The notes below the pieces were generated by a model. The model was not told the origin of the DNA, made no database searches, and saw only the letters and a program-made list of their open reading frames with translations. Below, piece after piece: positions 18,129 to 29,424 of a stretch of 60,000 nucleotides of DNA. The stretch is from NCBI GenBank assembly GCA_950295325.1, contig OX485804.1, positions 41,542,001 through 41,602,000 on the forward strand. The letters are read 5' to 3'. The position numbers and the translations under genes were made by a program. Each line of letters begins with the position of its first letter. Positions within the stretch are counted from its first letter, which is position 1. This stretch comes from Polytrichum commune (taxonomy: Eukaryota; Streptophyta; Polytrichopsida; Polytrichales; Polytrichaceae).

Positions 18129-18460
18129 GAGAAGAAAGAGAGTAGAACACTCACAATAGCTCTAAATCTCTTCAAATGCACACAAATTAGTCAAGTTATC
18201 TCTCACTCCACCAAGGGAGAATCCAAGAGTGTAAGTAGAGGAAAAGAACTCAAGATTTATTGCAAAATCATGCAATCTACACCTCACACAAGCTCTCTCC
18301 ACACACTAACTCACAAGACTTGACTTGGCAAGAATGCCAAGCCAAGGAGGAGGCTCCTCACTTAGGAGCCTTCCTCTCCACATCTAGATTCATCCATCCA
18401 AATCTAGATGGATGAAACCCAACGGATAAGGTGCGGCCGTCGACGCCGCATACCGTGACA
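18129..18460 (-). repeat. 5' LTR segment (block B, right copy)
   Basis: Begins TGTCACGGTATGCGGCGTC on the minus strand and ends …CTTCTC at the putative PBS. About 98% identical to 8687-9021. Block A, present twice at the left end, is absent here on both sides. Confidence 0.88.
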
Positions 18461-18849
18461 ACATGGTTAAATGAACCGATGACCAATTGCAATTTGTTTT
18501 CCTTTGTTTCTAGGTCCTCCCTCAAGAAATCTTACATCAAGACCCCCCTATCATGATTTCAAAAAATAAAAAAATAAAAAAATAAAAAAATCAACATGAA
18601 GGGAGTGCGTTTCGCATCCTCATATCATGTCTGAAGACTATGATCAAGGGAGGTGGTTTAATGCCTACCTTGCGGTTGGGGAATGCTATCTAATTCGATA
18701 CAATAACTCATGCCAACGATATCATGTTTTCCAAGTTTGTGTTAAATAAATGAATTGATCTCGCAACAAAACAAATAATATAGGGATTCTCAATTAAAAA
18801 ATACTAGTTAAATTTATTATGTTATTTTCAATTGATTTTTATTTTCTTT

Positions 18850-18985
18850 CTTCAAGAGAGGAGGCCAACTGGCCAACGCAAAGAATGAATCAAATCAAAG
18901 AGCAACTTGCCCATTTGGAGGGAATATGGAGCCCTTCAAGAGTGTCACATTGCCACATAGGGAGAGCAACACAACCAACCATCCA
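18850..18985 (-). mobile_element. SINE-like repeat
   Basis: GAGAGGAGGCCAACTGGCC…AATGAATCAAATCAAAGAG…CCCTT…ACATTGCCACATAG is shared with 49395-49510. Both carry, at what would be the minus-strand 3' end, the GGCCTTCTGTCTCAAAAA-type tail also found in the tRNA-related SINE at 35604-35786. Not otherwise characterised. Confidence 0.45.
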
Positions 18986-19071
18986 AAAGGAGTTCAAAAC
19001 TTGGAAGACAACATGACCACATTCTTCACAACATCACTCCCTAAACTATCTAGAAAGCCATATTGATATTA

Positions 19072-19664
19072 GGGCCACTTCACACACAAGGTTGAAGGCC
19101 CTTGACCATGGCAATGTTAGAGCTCTCATTGGTCGAAAAGGCGGAGACCGTCCAAGTTCACTTCACACTAGGAGGTGAAGGCCTAAAGGCCCAAAGAAAA
19201 GTTTGTGGATGAAAAGTCTACATGGAGTCCTACATGGCTGGTTGTGGATAAGGGTGCATGGTCTACCGGAATTTGCGTCAGACCCATCTCCAAGAGGTGG
19301 GCTTGACGCAAATTCCGGAAGACCATGACTTTTTAAATATATTTTTCCAGCAAGACAAATTTCAGGACATATTGCATGGCACATTCCATAATAGATTCCA
19401 AGATAAACAAACAACACCACCAAGTAACTATCTTAAATTGATAACTTGGAGACATATTATATTAAACCAAATCCTCCCCTCTTTTTCCGCCAACAAAATA
19501 TGCAATGGTCCCGCAATATGGTTCATTCCCACTTCACACTATGCTTGAGGGCCCAAGACTACATAAAATGGCTTTCCCAACACCCATGGTATGGCTTTTG
19601 GATGAGAGTCAAGGGTCCTCACCATTAGAAGGTCATGGCTCTTGGCTCATGTGTGAAGTGGCCC
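19072..19664. mobile_element. Harbinger-type MITE, copy 2
   Basis: GGGCCACTTCACACACAAGG at the left and …CTCATGTGTGAAGTGGCCC at the right, flanked by TTA on both sides (19069-19071, 19665-19667). It contains a nearly perfect 30-bp-arm hairpin at 19257-19327. Confidence 0.75.
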
Positions 19665-19667
19665 TTA

Positions 19668-20179
19668 GGGCCACTTCCACACGAGCCAAGAGCCGTGACC
19701 ATGAAATTGTGAGAGCCCAAAACACCTCCAAAACATGAAAATGTTCAAAGGCCGTCCCAACACACCTCCAAAATCATGTAGTGTGGTCACGGATCCTCAA
19801 GTGTAATGTGAAGTCATATGTGACCGGGCCCTCAACCAAATGCTATTTCAATGAATTTCTATTCATACAGGTTCTCACACACGATAAAATAGAATAAACC
19901 AATGGTTGTGAACGTTCGGGGTGCCATAGTCTCCCGGTTTTGTGTTAGGCCTACCTTCAAGAGGTGGTTTTTGAATATAATCCAAGTAACCATGAAACAT
20001 GATCCATTTGATATCATGTAGGAATCCATGTAGACTTTACATCCATCTTGCATTCACATACTCTGTTGGTCCCTCAAGCGTAGTGTGAAGCGAACTTGGA
20101 CCGGCTCTACCTTTTCCACCAATGAGAGTGCTTGAAGTGTGATGGTCATGGGCTCTCAGTCTCGTGTGTGAAGTGGCCC
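19668..20179. mobile_element. Harbinger-type MITE, copy 3
   Basis: Begins GGGCCACTTCCACACGAGCC and ends GTGTGTGAAGTGGCCC. It shares the TTA at 19665-19667 with the preceding MITE. The right flank is TGA rather than TTA. The interior matches the copy at 79-1384 without the tandem duplication. Confidence 0.75.
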
Positions 20180-20373
20180 TGAGTCTTATATCCTCTCACT
20201 CTTTGGCCAATCCAGTGGTCCATGGGGATCCTTTGTCGAAGAGACAATTAAATATAATTGGAAAATGCTGAGAGAATAGGTTTGTTAGTGATGGCTTGGA
20301 AACTCATGTACATTATATAACAAATTCAACTCTCGGTTCTTGGGTCCATGTTATGTTTAGTTATGTCTAGTAA

Positions 20374-20874
20374 GGGGCGGTTTACACTATGGACCAAGAG
20401 CCATGACCATGAAATTCTAAAATCTGTGATTGGAGAGTAAAGTGCTCTTGGTCCCATTTGGCTTTACACTACCTTGAAAAAAGGAGAATGACCACTAACT
20501 TTGAGGTCCCCAAAAACTACTAAAATCTGCCATTTGGATAATGTGCCATGGTCCAACGGGTTTTCCGTTGAGGTGAGGCAAAATGCTCGACTCAACGAAA
20601 ATCAAGGGAGCCGTAAGGCTGAAAATCAGCCATTGGCCGAATTTTTTTTTAATAATTTTTTTTCCCGATTTTTTTTTACATTACTGTATTTATATTAAAA
20701 AAATCAGCCCAAAGTTGTCCCGGTCCAAATCCACTTTACACTACAAGAGTGACCAAGCCACTCAAAAATCCATTTTTGATTTTTCATGGTCACGGCTCTT
20801 GGCCAAGAGCTATGACCATGAAAATGATTTAATTTTCTTGGTCATGGCTCTTGGTCCATAGTGTAAACCGCCCC
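20374..20874. mobile_element. Tourist-like MITE of a second subfamily
   Basis: Terminal inverted repeats GGGGCGGTTTACACTATGG…/…GTAAACCGCCCC extend for over 40 bp with few mismatches. TAA flanks both sides (20371-20373, 20875-20877). The subterminal AAGAGCC(A/G)TGACCATGAAA motif is shared with the GGGCCACTTC MITEs. No coding sequence. Confidence 0.8.
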
Positions 20875-20879
20875 TAACT

Positions 20880-22530
20880 TTGGATAAGTGCATTGAATGC
20901 AATACAATACATAATTATGTAAACCACGGCCTCACGGAGGCCCATCACATAGAATGTAAACATATTGCATATTGTAAGCAAATAGTCGGTCCGGGGTACT
21001 TGTACCGAATAATAAATCAAAATTTCAAACTTGCTCCGACACTTTAAAATAATAGTTTAAGATATTCCAAATTTAAACGGTTTTTTTTTCAAATTTTCAA
21101 ATTTTATTTATGATCAATTCTAGCTTGTCCATGAATACCCAAACAAAAGATAGTAGGTGTTTACAATGCATATTGGATCAATTGTAAGATTTATAAGAAG
21201 AGCTCTCCCCTTTCTACAAGTAGAGTGGAAGTAGTGTTCACAATTCTTGTGGGATATGTAAACCTAAGAGATGAAGCTCTCATAGTCCTTATGTATAAAT
21301 TTCTTTGTGTCTTTTGTATAACCACTTCTCTTTATTTATTTATTTATTTATTGTCATCATTAATATTATTATTTTATGGAAGTGGTACTAGGTTTAATTT
21401 TCAAAATTTTCTTAGCTAAACACAATCCCAATTTTTTTTCTTCTTTGCACAACAAAGCTTCAAACTTTGTTAATAACACATTTCCCCTTCAAACATCCTA
21501 CACCTTGTGAAAAAGCTTCTTGAAGATTGTTTATATCTTTTGCACAACAACTTTAAATAACAAAATTCTTGTCAGAGGTGGTACTGTGTGTGATAATGCA
21601 AGTTTTCTCTGTGAACATAACCCCAGATGGAATGTTATTCTTTGCACAATGAAGTTCCAAAAGTCAATTCATAACACATTTTCTCTTCAAACCTCCCTGC
21701 TCTTAAAAATGCTAGTTAAAATTCGTTCTAATCTTTTGCACAAAAGTTTCACATCAAAAATCCGTTTTGGAGATTGCACTTTGTTTGGTTTACCAACTTT
21801 TATATTGTTTGACTATGTGCATAAGATATTGTAATCATTAAGGTTCAAAAGTAAACGCAATTGTGAGAGCCCATGTGATCGTTTACAAAGAAAGATGATT
21901 TCCCATTTTGACCTCTTTAACTTTATGCATCCCAACTCTGATTTTGATACTTGAGATAACATTCTTTGTTAAATATACGATTTCTAATTGCATAATACTA
22001 CTCTGCTTAGAAGCATCCATTTGTTGGGAGTAGTGTGACTTTATTTTTATACGGAAAATTTAATTCTGAAATGCCATGCATGAATTTGACTACATATAGT
22101 CATCCCAAGAAAGGGAAAATAAAGTTAATTAAAAAAAATGAAGTTCATCAAGGTGTGATTTTGATTTTGTCACTTGTGTTCAAGACCATGTTTAATGAAT
22201 AAAATAAAATAAAATAAAAGCAATGCCCGTACCCAAGTACTGGCATGAATGTGAGCATGTTAGTTGTATGTTGGTCGCAGTTAATCATGATACCACATAG
22301 GGTGTTATGCCTTCTTTAATGAATTGCAAACTTAAGCAACAAATCAATGATGTATAACGAGTTTAATTTATGTTATCCCCTACACAAATCTATAACGAGG
22401 TGCTTAATCTTTATTATTCTTTTTTGACATAACTAAATAAAATTGGCACACAATTTCAAATAAGAAAATCCTAAGAGCTAGTATCAAAGATGTGAGTTAC
22501 TTGCAAATCATGAAAATAGTTGAAGCACGG
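20880..22530. other. No gene seen
   Basis: AT-rich DNA with simple repeats: TTTA at about 21334-21352 and AAAAT units at about 22197-22218. Open frames here (for example 21520-21834) show no domain. Confidence 0.4.
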
Positions 22531-22532
22531 GA

Positions 22533-22626
22533 AAAAGTTGAAGCAACGGAAGGAGAATTGGCCAACTTTCTTATAATAATTTTAGGATTTATCGTGGTCA
22601 ATTCTCTCTCCGTTGCTTCAACTTTA
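22533..22626. repeat. Small foldback (30-bp arms, 30-base loop)
   Basis: AAGTTGAAGCAACGGA-GGAGAATTG (left arm) pairs with CAATTCTC-CTCCGTTGCTTCAACTT (right arm) with about three mismatches. It could be a tiny MITE or form an RNA hairpin. No expression evidence is available. Confidence 0.55.
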
Positions 22627-22959
22627 GAATGATTTAGGACTTCTTGTGGTCATGGCTTCGGACACATTGACCATGCCCATGAGATATCCTAAAGCAACTT
22701 TTCACACAACCTTTGGTCATGTGTAAAAAAATAGCCTTAAGTGATCAACCACCTTCCAAATGTGTATTTGACTTAGAATTTGACCTACTTAAGTTTGCCA
22801 TGCAAATAAATAAATAAATAAATAACCAACATCGGGCAATCTTACGTGAATTTGAGCCCGTTGGTCCTACCCTACTCAAGAATCCTCTTGGTGCAAGGTG
22901 GGGTTTATTGCTTACTTTGCGGTGGGTGGGCTCTTGGCTCCTACTTACTTAACTAGAAA

Positions 22960-23060
22960 TTCCTGTCAAGTGGAGAGAAGATTTCATAGAGGGGATCAAA
23001 CTGCCATCCACTCCATTCAGAATTGGGTACCTCTCCACTATCACCCAGTAGTTTAGGGTC
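22960..23060 (-). mobile_element. tRNA-related SINE fragment
   Basis: GTCAAGTGGAGAGAAGATTTCA…GGATCAAACTGCCA…TACCTCTCCACTATCACCCAGTA matches the SINE at 35690-35785 (GTCAAGTAGAGAGGAGATTTCA…TTCGAACTGCCAACC…TATCTCTCCACCATCACCCAGTA). The minus-strand B-box-like core is partly mutated. Confidence 0.6.
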
Positions 23061-23735
23061 ATCTTGGATTGTTTACCATGCAACCACTTTCATCAAGACA
23101 TGTAACACAACGTGAAAGTCGATGCAACTCAACAAGGGAGAACAAAAGCTATTGTCATGGCAAGGAGTACTAGGGTTACATCCACACACACATGCAAGTT
23201 CCTTAGATATACGAGTGTTCCAAATCTCCCACACTAAGGTTTCAATCTCATAAAAGTGTCCACTTGAGACACCTCTACCTTAATATCATTAAGCAATGAT
23301 TTACCAAGATTGGTTTGAGATCATTCGAATGTTTTTTTGGCGGGGCTCATTATTCCCATGAAGGCCACTTTTATTCCTTCCCGGAGGGTTTTGTCCAATG
23401 CCAAGCTTTTAAGCATGTTATGCATGATCAAGTGAGACCAATGAGCTCTTCTTCGGTATCATGTGGGGATTAAGTGCCGATCTTATTCTACATGTTTAAT
23501 TTGTACTTTGAATTTTGAAATTGCTAGTTCAATTGTCATGTAATATGAGGTAAGTTGGTTCTAACGGGATACATGTTGCTGTGCATCCACTTCTCTTATG
23601 GAATAAAACACGAAATTTAGTGCGAGATGATTAGCAAATCCATAGTTATTTTTCTTTGAATGGTTTTTTGAAGCTCACATGAATATCTTATTCATGATCA
23701 AAAAGCATATTCTCTTTCTCATCAAAGATCACGTA

Positions 23736-24549
23736 CAGTCCACCCTCTATAAATGTTACACCTATAAGTGTTAACCCTCTCTAAATGTTAACTTTCTTCT
23801 ACTCCCCACATATTGCACACTATAAATGTTAAATGTGTTAACTGTTAACAAAATGGTACTCCCTTCTTTGTAAATTTGACTCTATAAATGTTAACAAATG
23901 AGTTTCCGTTCCAAATCCTCAAGTGGAATTGCAGGAGTTAACTAGTCTTTTGGAAAGACTAAGTTTGGCTACTAATAGTTCTAGTGATGGAAGTTCAAAA
24001 ATGGAGGCACAAGAGTATGTGCAATACGAATTAGACTTTGATTTGAACAATCCATATGAGGTAACCGAAGAGGATGTATGGGATGTTTTAGGCTCTATTG
24101 GTGGGACTTCTAATGTCTCAGATGATGATTGCGAGGGAGAGGAGTGTGAGGTGGAACCCATTCCATCTTATAGTGACTTGCAATCTAGTTTTGGTACCAT
24201 TAAAAGGTACATGGAATCACGTTCATGTGATGTGTCCAAGTATGCGGGTTTGTTGGTGCAGATTGAGAAATATTTGCAAGTTGTGCATGCAGATGAATCT
24301 CACCAAAGAACCATTGATTCATACTTCACCCGTGATTTATAAACTTGATATTGAATAAAGTTTTGATTGGGTTTGCAATTTTATGAATGGTATTCTCTCA
24401 CAAGGACTCTTCATAATTGCTTATATTTATAAATGTTAAGATTTGTATATTGCTCAAAAAAGTAATTTTATAATTGTTAACTGTTAACACCTCTATAAAT
24501 GTTAACTTTGATCCACTCCCGAGGGTTAACATTTATAGAGGGTAGACTG
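23736..24549 (+). mobile_element. pogo/Tigger-like DNA transposon, internally deleted
   Basis: Terminal inverted repeats CAGTCCACCCTCTATAAATG…/…ATTTATAGAGGGTAGACTG are flanked by TA on both sides (23734-23735, 24550-24551), the Tc1/mariner-superfamily target. Subterminal TATAAATGTTAAC motifs repeat several times at each end. It retains only the tail of a transposase gene (23914-24342), so it is non-autonomous. A shorter sibling lies at 36360-36802. Confidence 0.88.
23914..24342 (+). pseudogene. C-terminal fragment of a pogo/Tigger-like transposase
   Basis: About 140 codons open to a TAA at 24340-24342, with no ATG at the start. The sequence has an acidic region (DDDCEGEECEVEPIPSYSD), then FGTIKRYMES…YAGLLVQIEKYLQ and the ending QRTIDSYFTRDL. 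Tigger/jerky-type transposases commonly end with a leucine-rich helical segment followed by (Q)-x-TID-FF/Y-x. The DDE domain and the N-terminal CENP-B/HTH DNA-binding domain are missing. It is probably not translated into an active enzyme. Confidence 0.7.
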
Positions 24550-24589
24550 TAACCCATCCCCCCACACACGCACACACTTCATGTTGACT

Positions 24590-25440
24590 GTTGAACATAG
24601 AACAATTCACAAAAGTTAAGCACGTAGTCCAATCTCTTCTAAAAACTTGTCTTTCTTTTCTTTTCTTTGTTGTTGTTGTTGTTTCCATTCTTAGATCCAC
24701 ACCTAACCACATACCATTCAAATTTAGATGTCCGTTTAAGATGAGTAGGTGACCGAATTAAGCCCTCTTACCATATATATCTAGCAGGACATACTGAAGT
24801 GTGTGCGCAAGAGAGAGACTCATTCTGTTTCTAGCTGATTATAGGTCCATATGATTATATTTATCGGTCAAAGTGTTTATTTCTTTTGGTACTTTTATGC
24901 AGTCTAAGATGCCCCTAGTGCACCTATAATAAGAAACTATGTGGATTCCCAAACATTCCATGGCCAACATGTCCATGCTTGTTTCCTTAACTTATTAAGC
25001 TAGGCTGATCTTAAGTTGTTGATGACTCATCATTGTATCCTTTCTCATCCATATGTAATCATTTGCAAGGGAATAAGGTAGGTGGGTGTTATTTGGGTTC
25101 CAACTTCTACCAATTACATTTACACAACAAAACTTGTGTTGCATTAGCAAATCTACGATGAAACATATGTAAAAACTAGATTGAAAATCGTACTTTCCCT
25201 TATTTAGTTATGATTATTGGAAGTGCGTGTCTGTTGATTTCTTAATTGAATACAGAGGTCCTCCCAGTTGTGTTCATAATTGAGTGCAGAGTAGTTATCA
25301 ATGTTTCAAGACGTAGTCCAATCTCTTTTAAACATGTGTCTTTATGATGTTTGCTCTTTGCACACCGAACGCCATACCAACCAAAATATAGGGGTCCGAT
25401 TAAGAAAATGAGCCACTTAAGACCCATCTACCTTAGGTAC
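24590..25440. repeat. Pair of diverged dispersed-repeat copies
   Basis: ACGTAGTCCAATCTCTT(C/T)TAAA…TGTCTTT…CCATACCA occurs at about 24620-24790 and again at 25310-25440, followed in both by an AAG(A/C)CC…CTACC(T/A) segment. The stretch 25130-25330 also resembles, in inverted orientation, the repeats at 1890-2120 and 41960-42235. No gene. Confidence 0.5.
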
Positions 25441-26099
25441 ACAAAGACAACTTGCATAATATTACTAAGCAACTACATGATGATCTCTATCTAAAAAAAG
25501 AGGCCGTGATTAAAAATCTTCGATAGTTTAGAACTGCTCGTTGAAAAGTTCATAGTACACATCATGAGTGCATCCTATACACGAAGAATCCCAAAATTGA
25601 GGGAGAATTATGCTCTTGTGATACATGGTCCTTCATATCGCAACTAAGGAGTTGTGTCATGTTTTGTAGGTTTTTTGATGTAAGAGCAGCTTACAATAAA
25701 GTGTGGGATCCATGAAACTTGGGGCCCAAAATACTCCTTCATGGACCTTACTTTTGGACTCGAGTTTGAATCAATAGAGATGTTTGGGCAACAATTTGTA
25801 TTGTCACAAATAAGACAGAAGATGTTGCATTTTGATAATGAACAATTGAAAGTTGAAAGAAAAAAAAATTTGAAGGAAGAAAAGTACAACCATAAAATAT
25901 AATAGTGACCAAGAAGTGATGCAAGTGAGATGAACATATTGGAAAATAAGTGTAACGTGGCATGAATGTGCATTGAAGTACAATGTGTGTGTGTGTGACT
26001 ATTCCCGAGCCAATCCAATGATCACAATACTTAATGGTGTTGGAAGTGGCCACGTTAGTAATAAGGCCACATGCCTTATACGAGCTCGTTAATTGGGGG

Positions 26100-29000
26100 T
26101 GTTTAAGAGATGATATGTCAAAGATTAGCATCATGCAATTAACAATAGAGATCTCATGGCCTTGAGAAAAAATGATTTAGAATGTCTCATGGTCATGGTT
26201 AGCAGTCCGAAAACAATTACCAAGAGAAATCCACATCACATTTTAAAGCCTTGGTCATGGGACATAGTGTAAAGGGGACTCATATTAGGATGTGGTGATT
26301 AAACAATGTATCTAGAAATAAAAAATCAGTATAGTCATCACATAGGCTACTTCCATCTTTTCAAATCCGGGCCCATGTACTAACGTCCTCCTACTAAAAA
26401 CCCCCCTTCAAAAACTTCAATGACTAGCACTTATAAGTTAAAGATTCTTTAGTGGACGCATGGAAGTCCATCATCATGTGTCCACTGCCCTCCACATTTT
26501 AACGGACCGCCAGATGGTGGTTGGATGGCAGCTCGTGCTTAAGTACATGCGAACACCTCCAACCCATCATGTATTAGAATCTAGTGGGCAAGCAGTCTAC
26601 ATGGAAACTCACCCTTAGCACCCTCTACCTTGGCGGATTGAATTGCCTCGACATCAAGGGTGGTATGAAAATTCCAAGTTCATTTGAATGCACCTGTAAG
26701 GTAGAAATACTATAACCCGTTAACCACCCTCTAACCATGCACTAGACTGCCATCATAATGGTGAAGTGCCATTTCTAAAACCGATCATGACTTGGCTGCA
26801 ACTTTAATGCATGTACACTAAGTGTACCCAATGGAAGTCAAGTGTTAATGTACTAATGAGATAACCAATTTAGGCGATGTTATGTATGAGAATGCGGATA
26901 TCCATGTTCAGTGTAGGGAGAATCTAGTAAACAAGTAGGGGTTTGGACAACTTTCCACTTTGAAAAATTGTAGCATTTTTTGTATAGGGCAGAATAGTAT
27001 GAAACAACTTGCATTCTTCATGAATCCTTCTCGTCTGTCTTGGGAAATTATCTCATGATTGTCAGACCAGATCTTCAATCCGAATCACCCTATTTTCACG
27101 GGTTATGGTATTTCTACCTTAGCAATATACAGTTAAAGACTTGTGGAGTCAAGAATCTGATATAGGTACCTAGCCCTACCATGGTCTCAAAGTCCATTGC
27201 AATCATGTGCAAGTGGGATAGGGTATATAATCATACCCTTTTCTGTATAATATAATTTGACCAACTACAGCAAGTCCGGAATGATGAATGGACTCCGGCA
27301 ATTGACATTATCTCAGTCCCTAAATCCTTCGACACATTCATAGTACGATGACTCTATACCCTGCATGAAAAGCCAGTTGCAACTTTATACTTCAGGAGCG
27401 TGAAGGGACCCGGTTAGCCGCTAGAATGAACTTGGGCTTCTATGTCAACAGACGTAGGAAACAGTTATGTTTTAACCTTTCGCACATGAAACCATTAAAA
27501 ATTTAGAAAATAACGTCAGCGTGTATTCGTCTGATGTGAATGGGAGCATGTTTTTTCCTTATCGTGTCATGTTTTTATCAAGCTTCACAGTAAGGGTACT
27601 TCCTTCCTTTCATGATGTGGGCTCCTTTACACGAAACCACACTACAAGGACTGGCATCATGTTCTCCTTATAACGTGTCTCTAGTCAACTTACATGATGA
27701 ACATGGCTAGATGTTTCCTTCTTCTAGACGGCCCCCACCAAATCTACCTCGTTCAATTTATGGTCTAGTAAAAATCTACCGCTCATAGGTATGTGCTTGG
27801 TATTTCATCCCATTTAGTGCCATTGAATGAATTTGGGGTCTCTTCTGCTAAATATTGAGTTGGATCATCTGAAGTATGTAAGTTGTGTTATGATGATGTC
27901 GTGCACTAGTATGGACGCCTACCGTCCCGGGCTATTGCACCGTGCATATGAAATATGAACCACTCTAACATGGTCTCATGGGGTCCAAGCCTACCATCTC
28001 GCCATTTTCGTTCATTGTTCAGTTGGGAATGATCGGGGGGCAATTTGTCTACCATTGTTTCTTGTATAATAGATTGCATTTCCATCATAGGTGACATTGT
28101 TGGGGCTCGATTAAAAGTCAAAGAGACCTACATGATCATGGTAGTTGTAATAGGAAAAATCAATGTTTTCGACACAATGCATTTGACACAAATCACCTTG
28201 GACCCCTCGCAAAGATCACATAAGCTTGTGTCAAATCAAGCATTTGGATACTTGGGGGTGCACAAGTTAGTGTAAATCTTCTAGATCCCTTGAGAGCAAG
28301 GAAATGGCCCACTTTATTCAAAAGAATACCAAGTCAACTACTTGTAAAGACAAACGGGTGTAAAGATCCCTTACATATGATATGTAGCAATAACTCGTTA
28401 CAAAATAAGGTACTAGATAATGAAGGGTAGTAGAACATCTTTGAGCTTATATAGGTGGGAGATAATACATAGTCCTAAGATCATGTCATAGGATAAAGTC
28501 AAGTATGTGTTGAAAGGTGGATATTGGAGGTTATTGAATGGTATCCTCGAGTGTATTGTCAGGTTTGGGGCAAGTCTCAAGTTGGAGTAGGGTTTCAAAT
28601 GGAATTTTACTCTTTCTTGGACAATGGGTTGCTAATGGATTAAGTAAAATCCAAGGGTTTAGGCAAGTCAAGATTTGTTGCAAATACGTTTCTGCTTCTT
28701 TTGGATTGAGAGGTTTGAGCACTAGACATTCATATTGTGTCCACGTGATTTTGGTGGAACTTTGAGATCGGAAATTGCAGTCAACATGAGCCTTTGTGTT
28801 TTCTACATATATCTTTGGACTATCTGCATGAGGTTGGTGGCATGCTTATGTTTTTGATATTTTTGACAACCAAGTTTGATGGTTAAGATTTTATAGGTTA
28901 ATCATGAATTATTTGTCTTTTTCAATTTTGATGGAGTTCTCTTGTGGTACTTGGTGAGCTAAAGCAGTTGTTGGCACCAAACTACACATGTTTTTTTTTT

Positions 29001-29420
29001 TTTTTGTCTTGATTGGTAGATTTTTATTATTTTGAAATATAAAATGTTCATAAATTTACATATTTATATTGAAATCAACCCCCACATAAAAGTCAACATT
29101 TGGAAACTCACATAATTGAATGAAACCAAAAAGAAACCTTCATAAAAAATTAACCCCCCCAATATATACCCTGTGCTCGCACATGGATCCATAATTGTAG
29201 ACTAAGTGCACCCCCCCCCCTTCCCCAATATCCACACAAAAGGTGGTATTTCTGGCAATGTGTCCCATACCCATGTATCAAATGGGTGGTGTTGAAAAGG
29301 TCCTTTTTTCCACCTTCTAGTAATGTAATGTGGGCCTTAAGTGGTCACTCTTCTAGCTTAATTTGACACCTACATGGGTGGTACATGGTGAGGCTTGTAT
29401 CACCAAAAAGACACATCTTA
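26100..29420. other. No gene seen
   Basis: About 3.3 kb with only short open frames lacking recognisable domains. A remnant near 26150-26285 shares GGTCATGG…CATAGTGTAAAGGGG with the ends of the MITE at 20374-20874. I see no RNA gene. Confidence 0.4.
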
Positions 29421-29424
29421 TGAG

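Larger units (their letters stand above)
8581..18460 (-). mobile_element. Ty3/gypsy retrotransposon encoding a DNMT and a PHD finger
   Basis: A 9.88 kb minus-strand LTR retrotransposon. From its 5' end (right) it has an LTR segment (18460-18129), a putative self-priming PBS, a leader of about 1.5 kb, gag, zinc knuckles, protease, C5-cytosine methyltransferase, RT, RNase H, integrase, a PHD finger, a polypurine tract (9139-9130) and LTR segments (9129-8581). The order RT-RNaseH-INT places it in Ty3/gypsy. Protease-DNMT-RT and a terminal PHD finger are not the standard layout of the family. The coding part is visibly more GC-rich than its surroundings. LTR segment copies are about 98% identical by eye. 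The copy is inactive as read: stops at 15848, 15560, 13073 and 9567, and frame changes near 15565, 13290 and 12736. One further stop at 12561 may be a functional readthrough codon. Confidence 0.92.

Noticed and set aside
8581-18460. Bacterial restriction-methylase contamination as source of the DNMT
   Set aside because: The DNMT is continuous in frame with CCHC knuckles and a retroviral-type protease, and is followed by gypsy RT on the same strand, so it belongs to the element.
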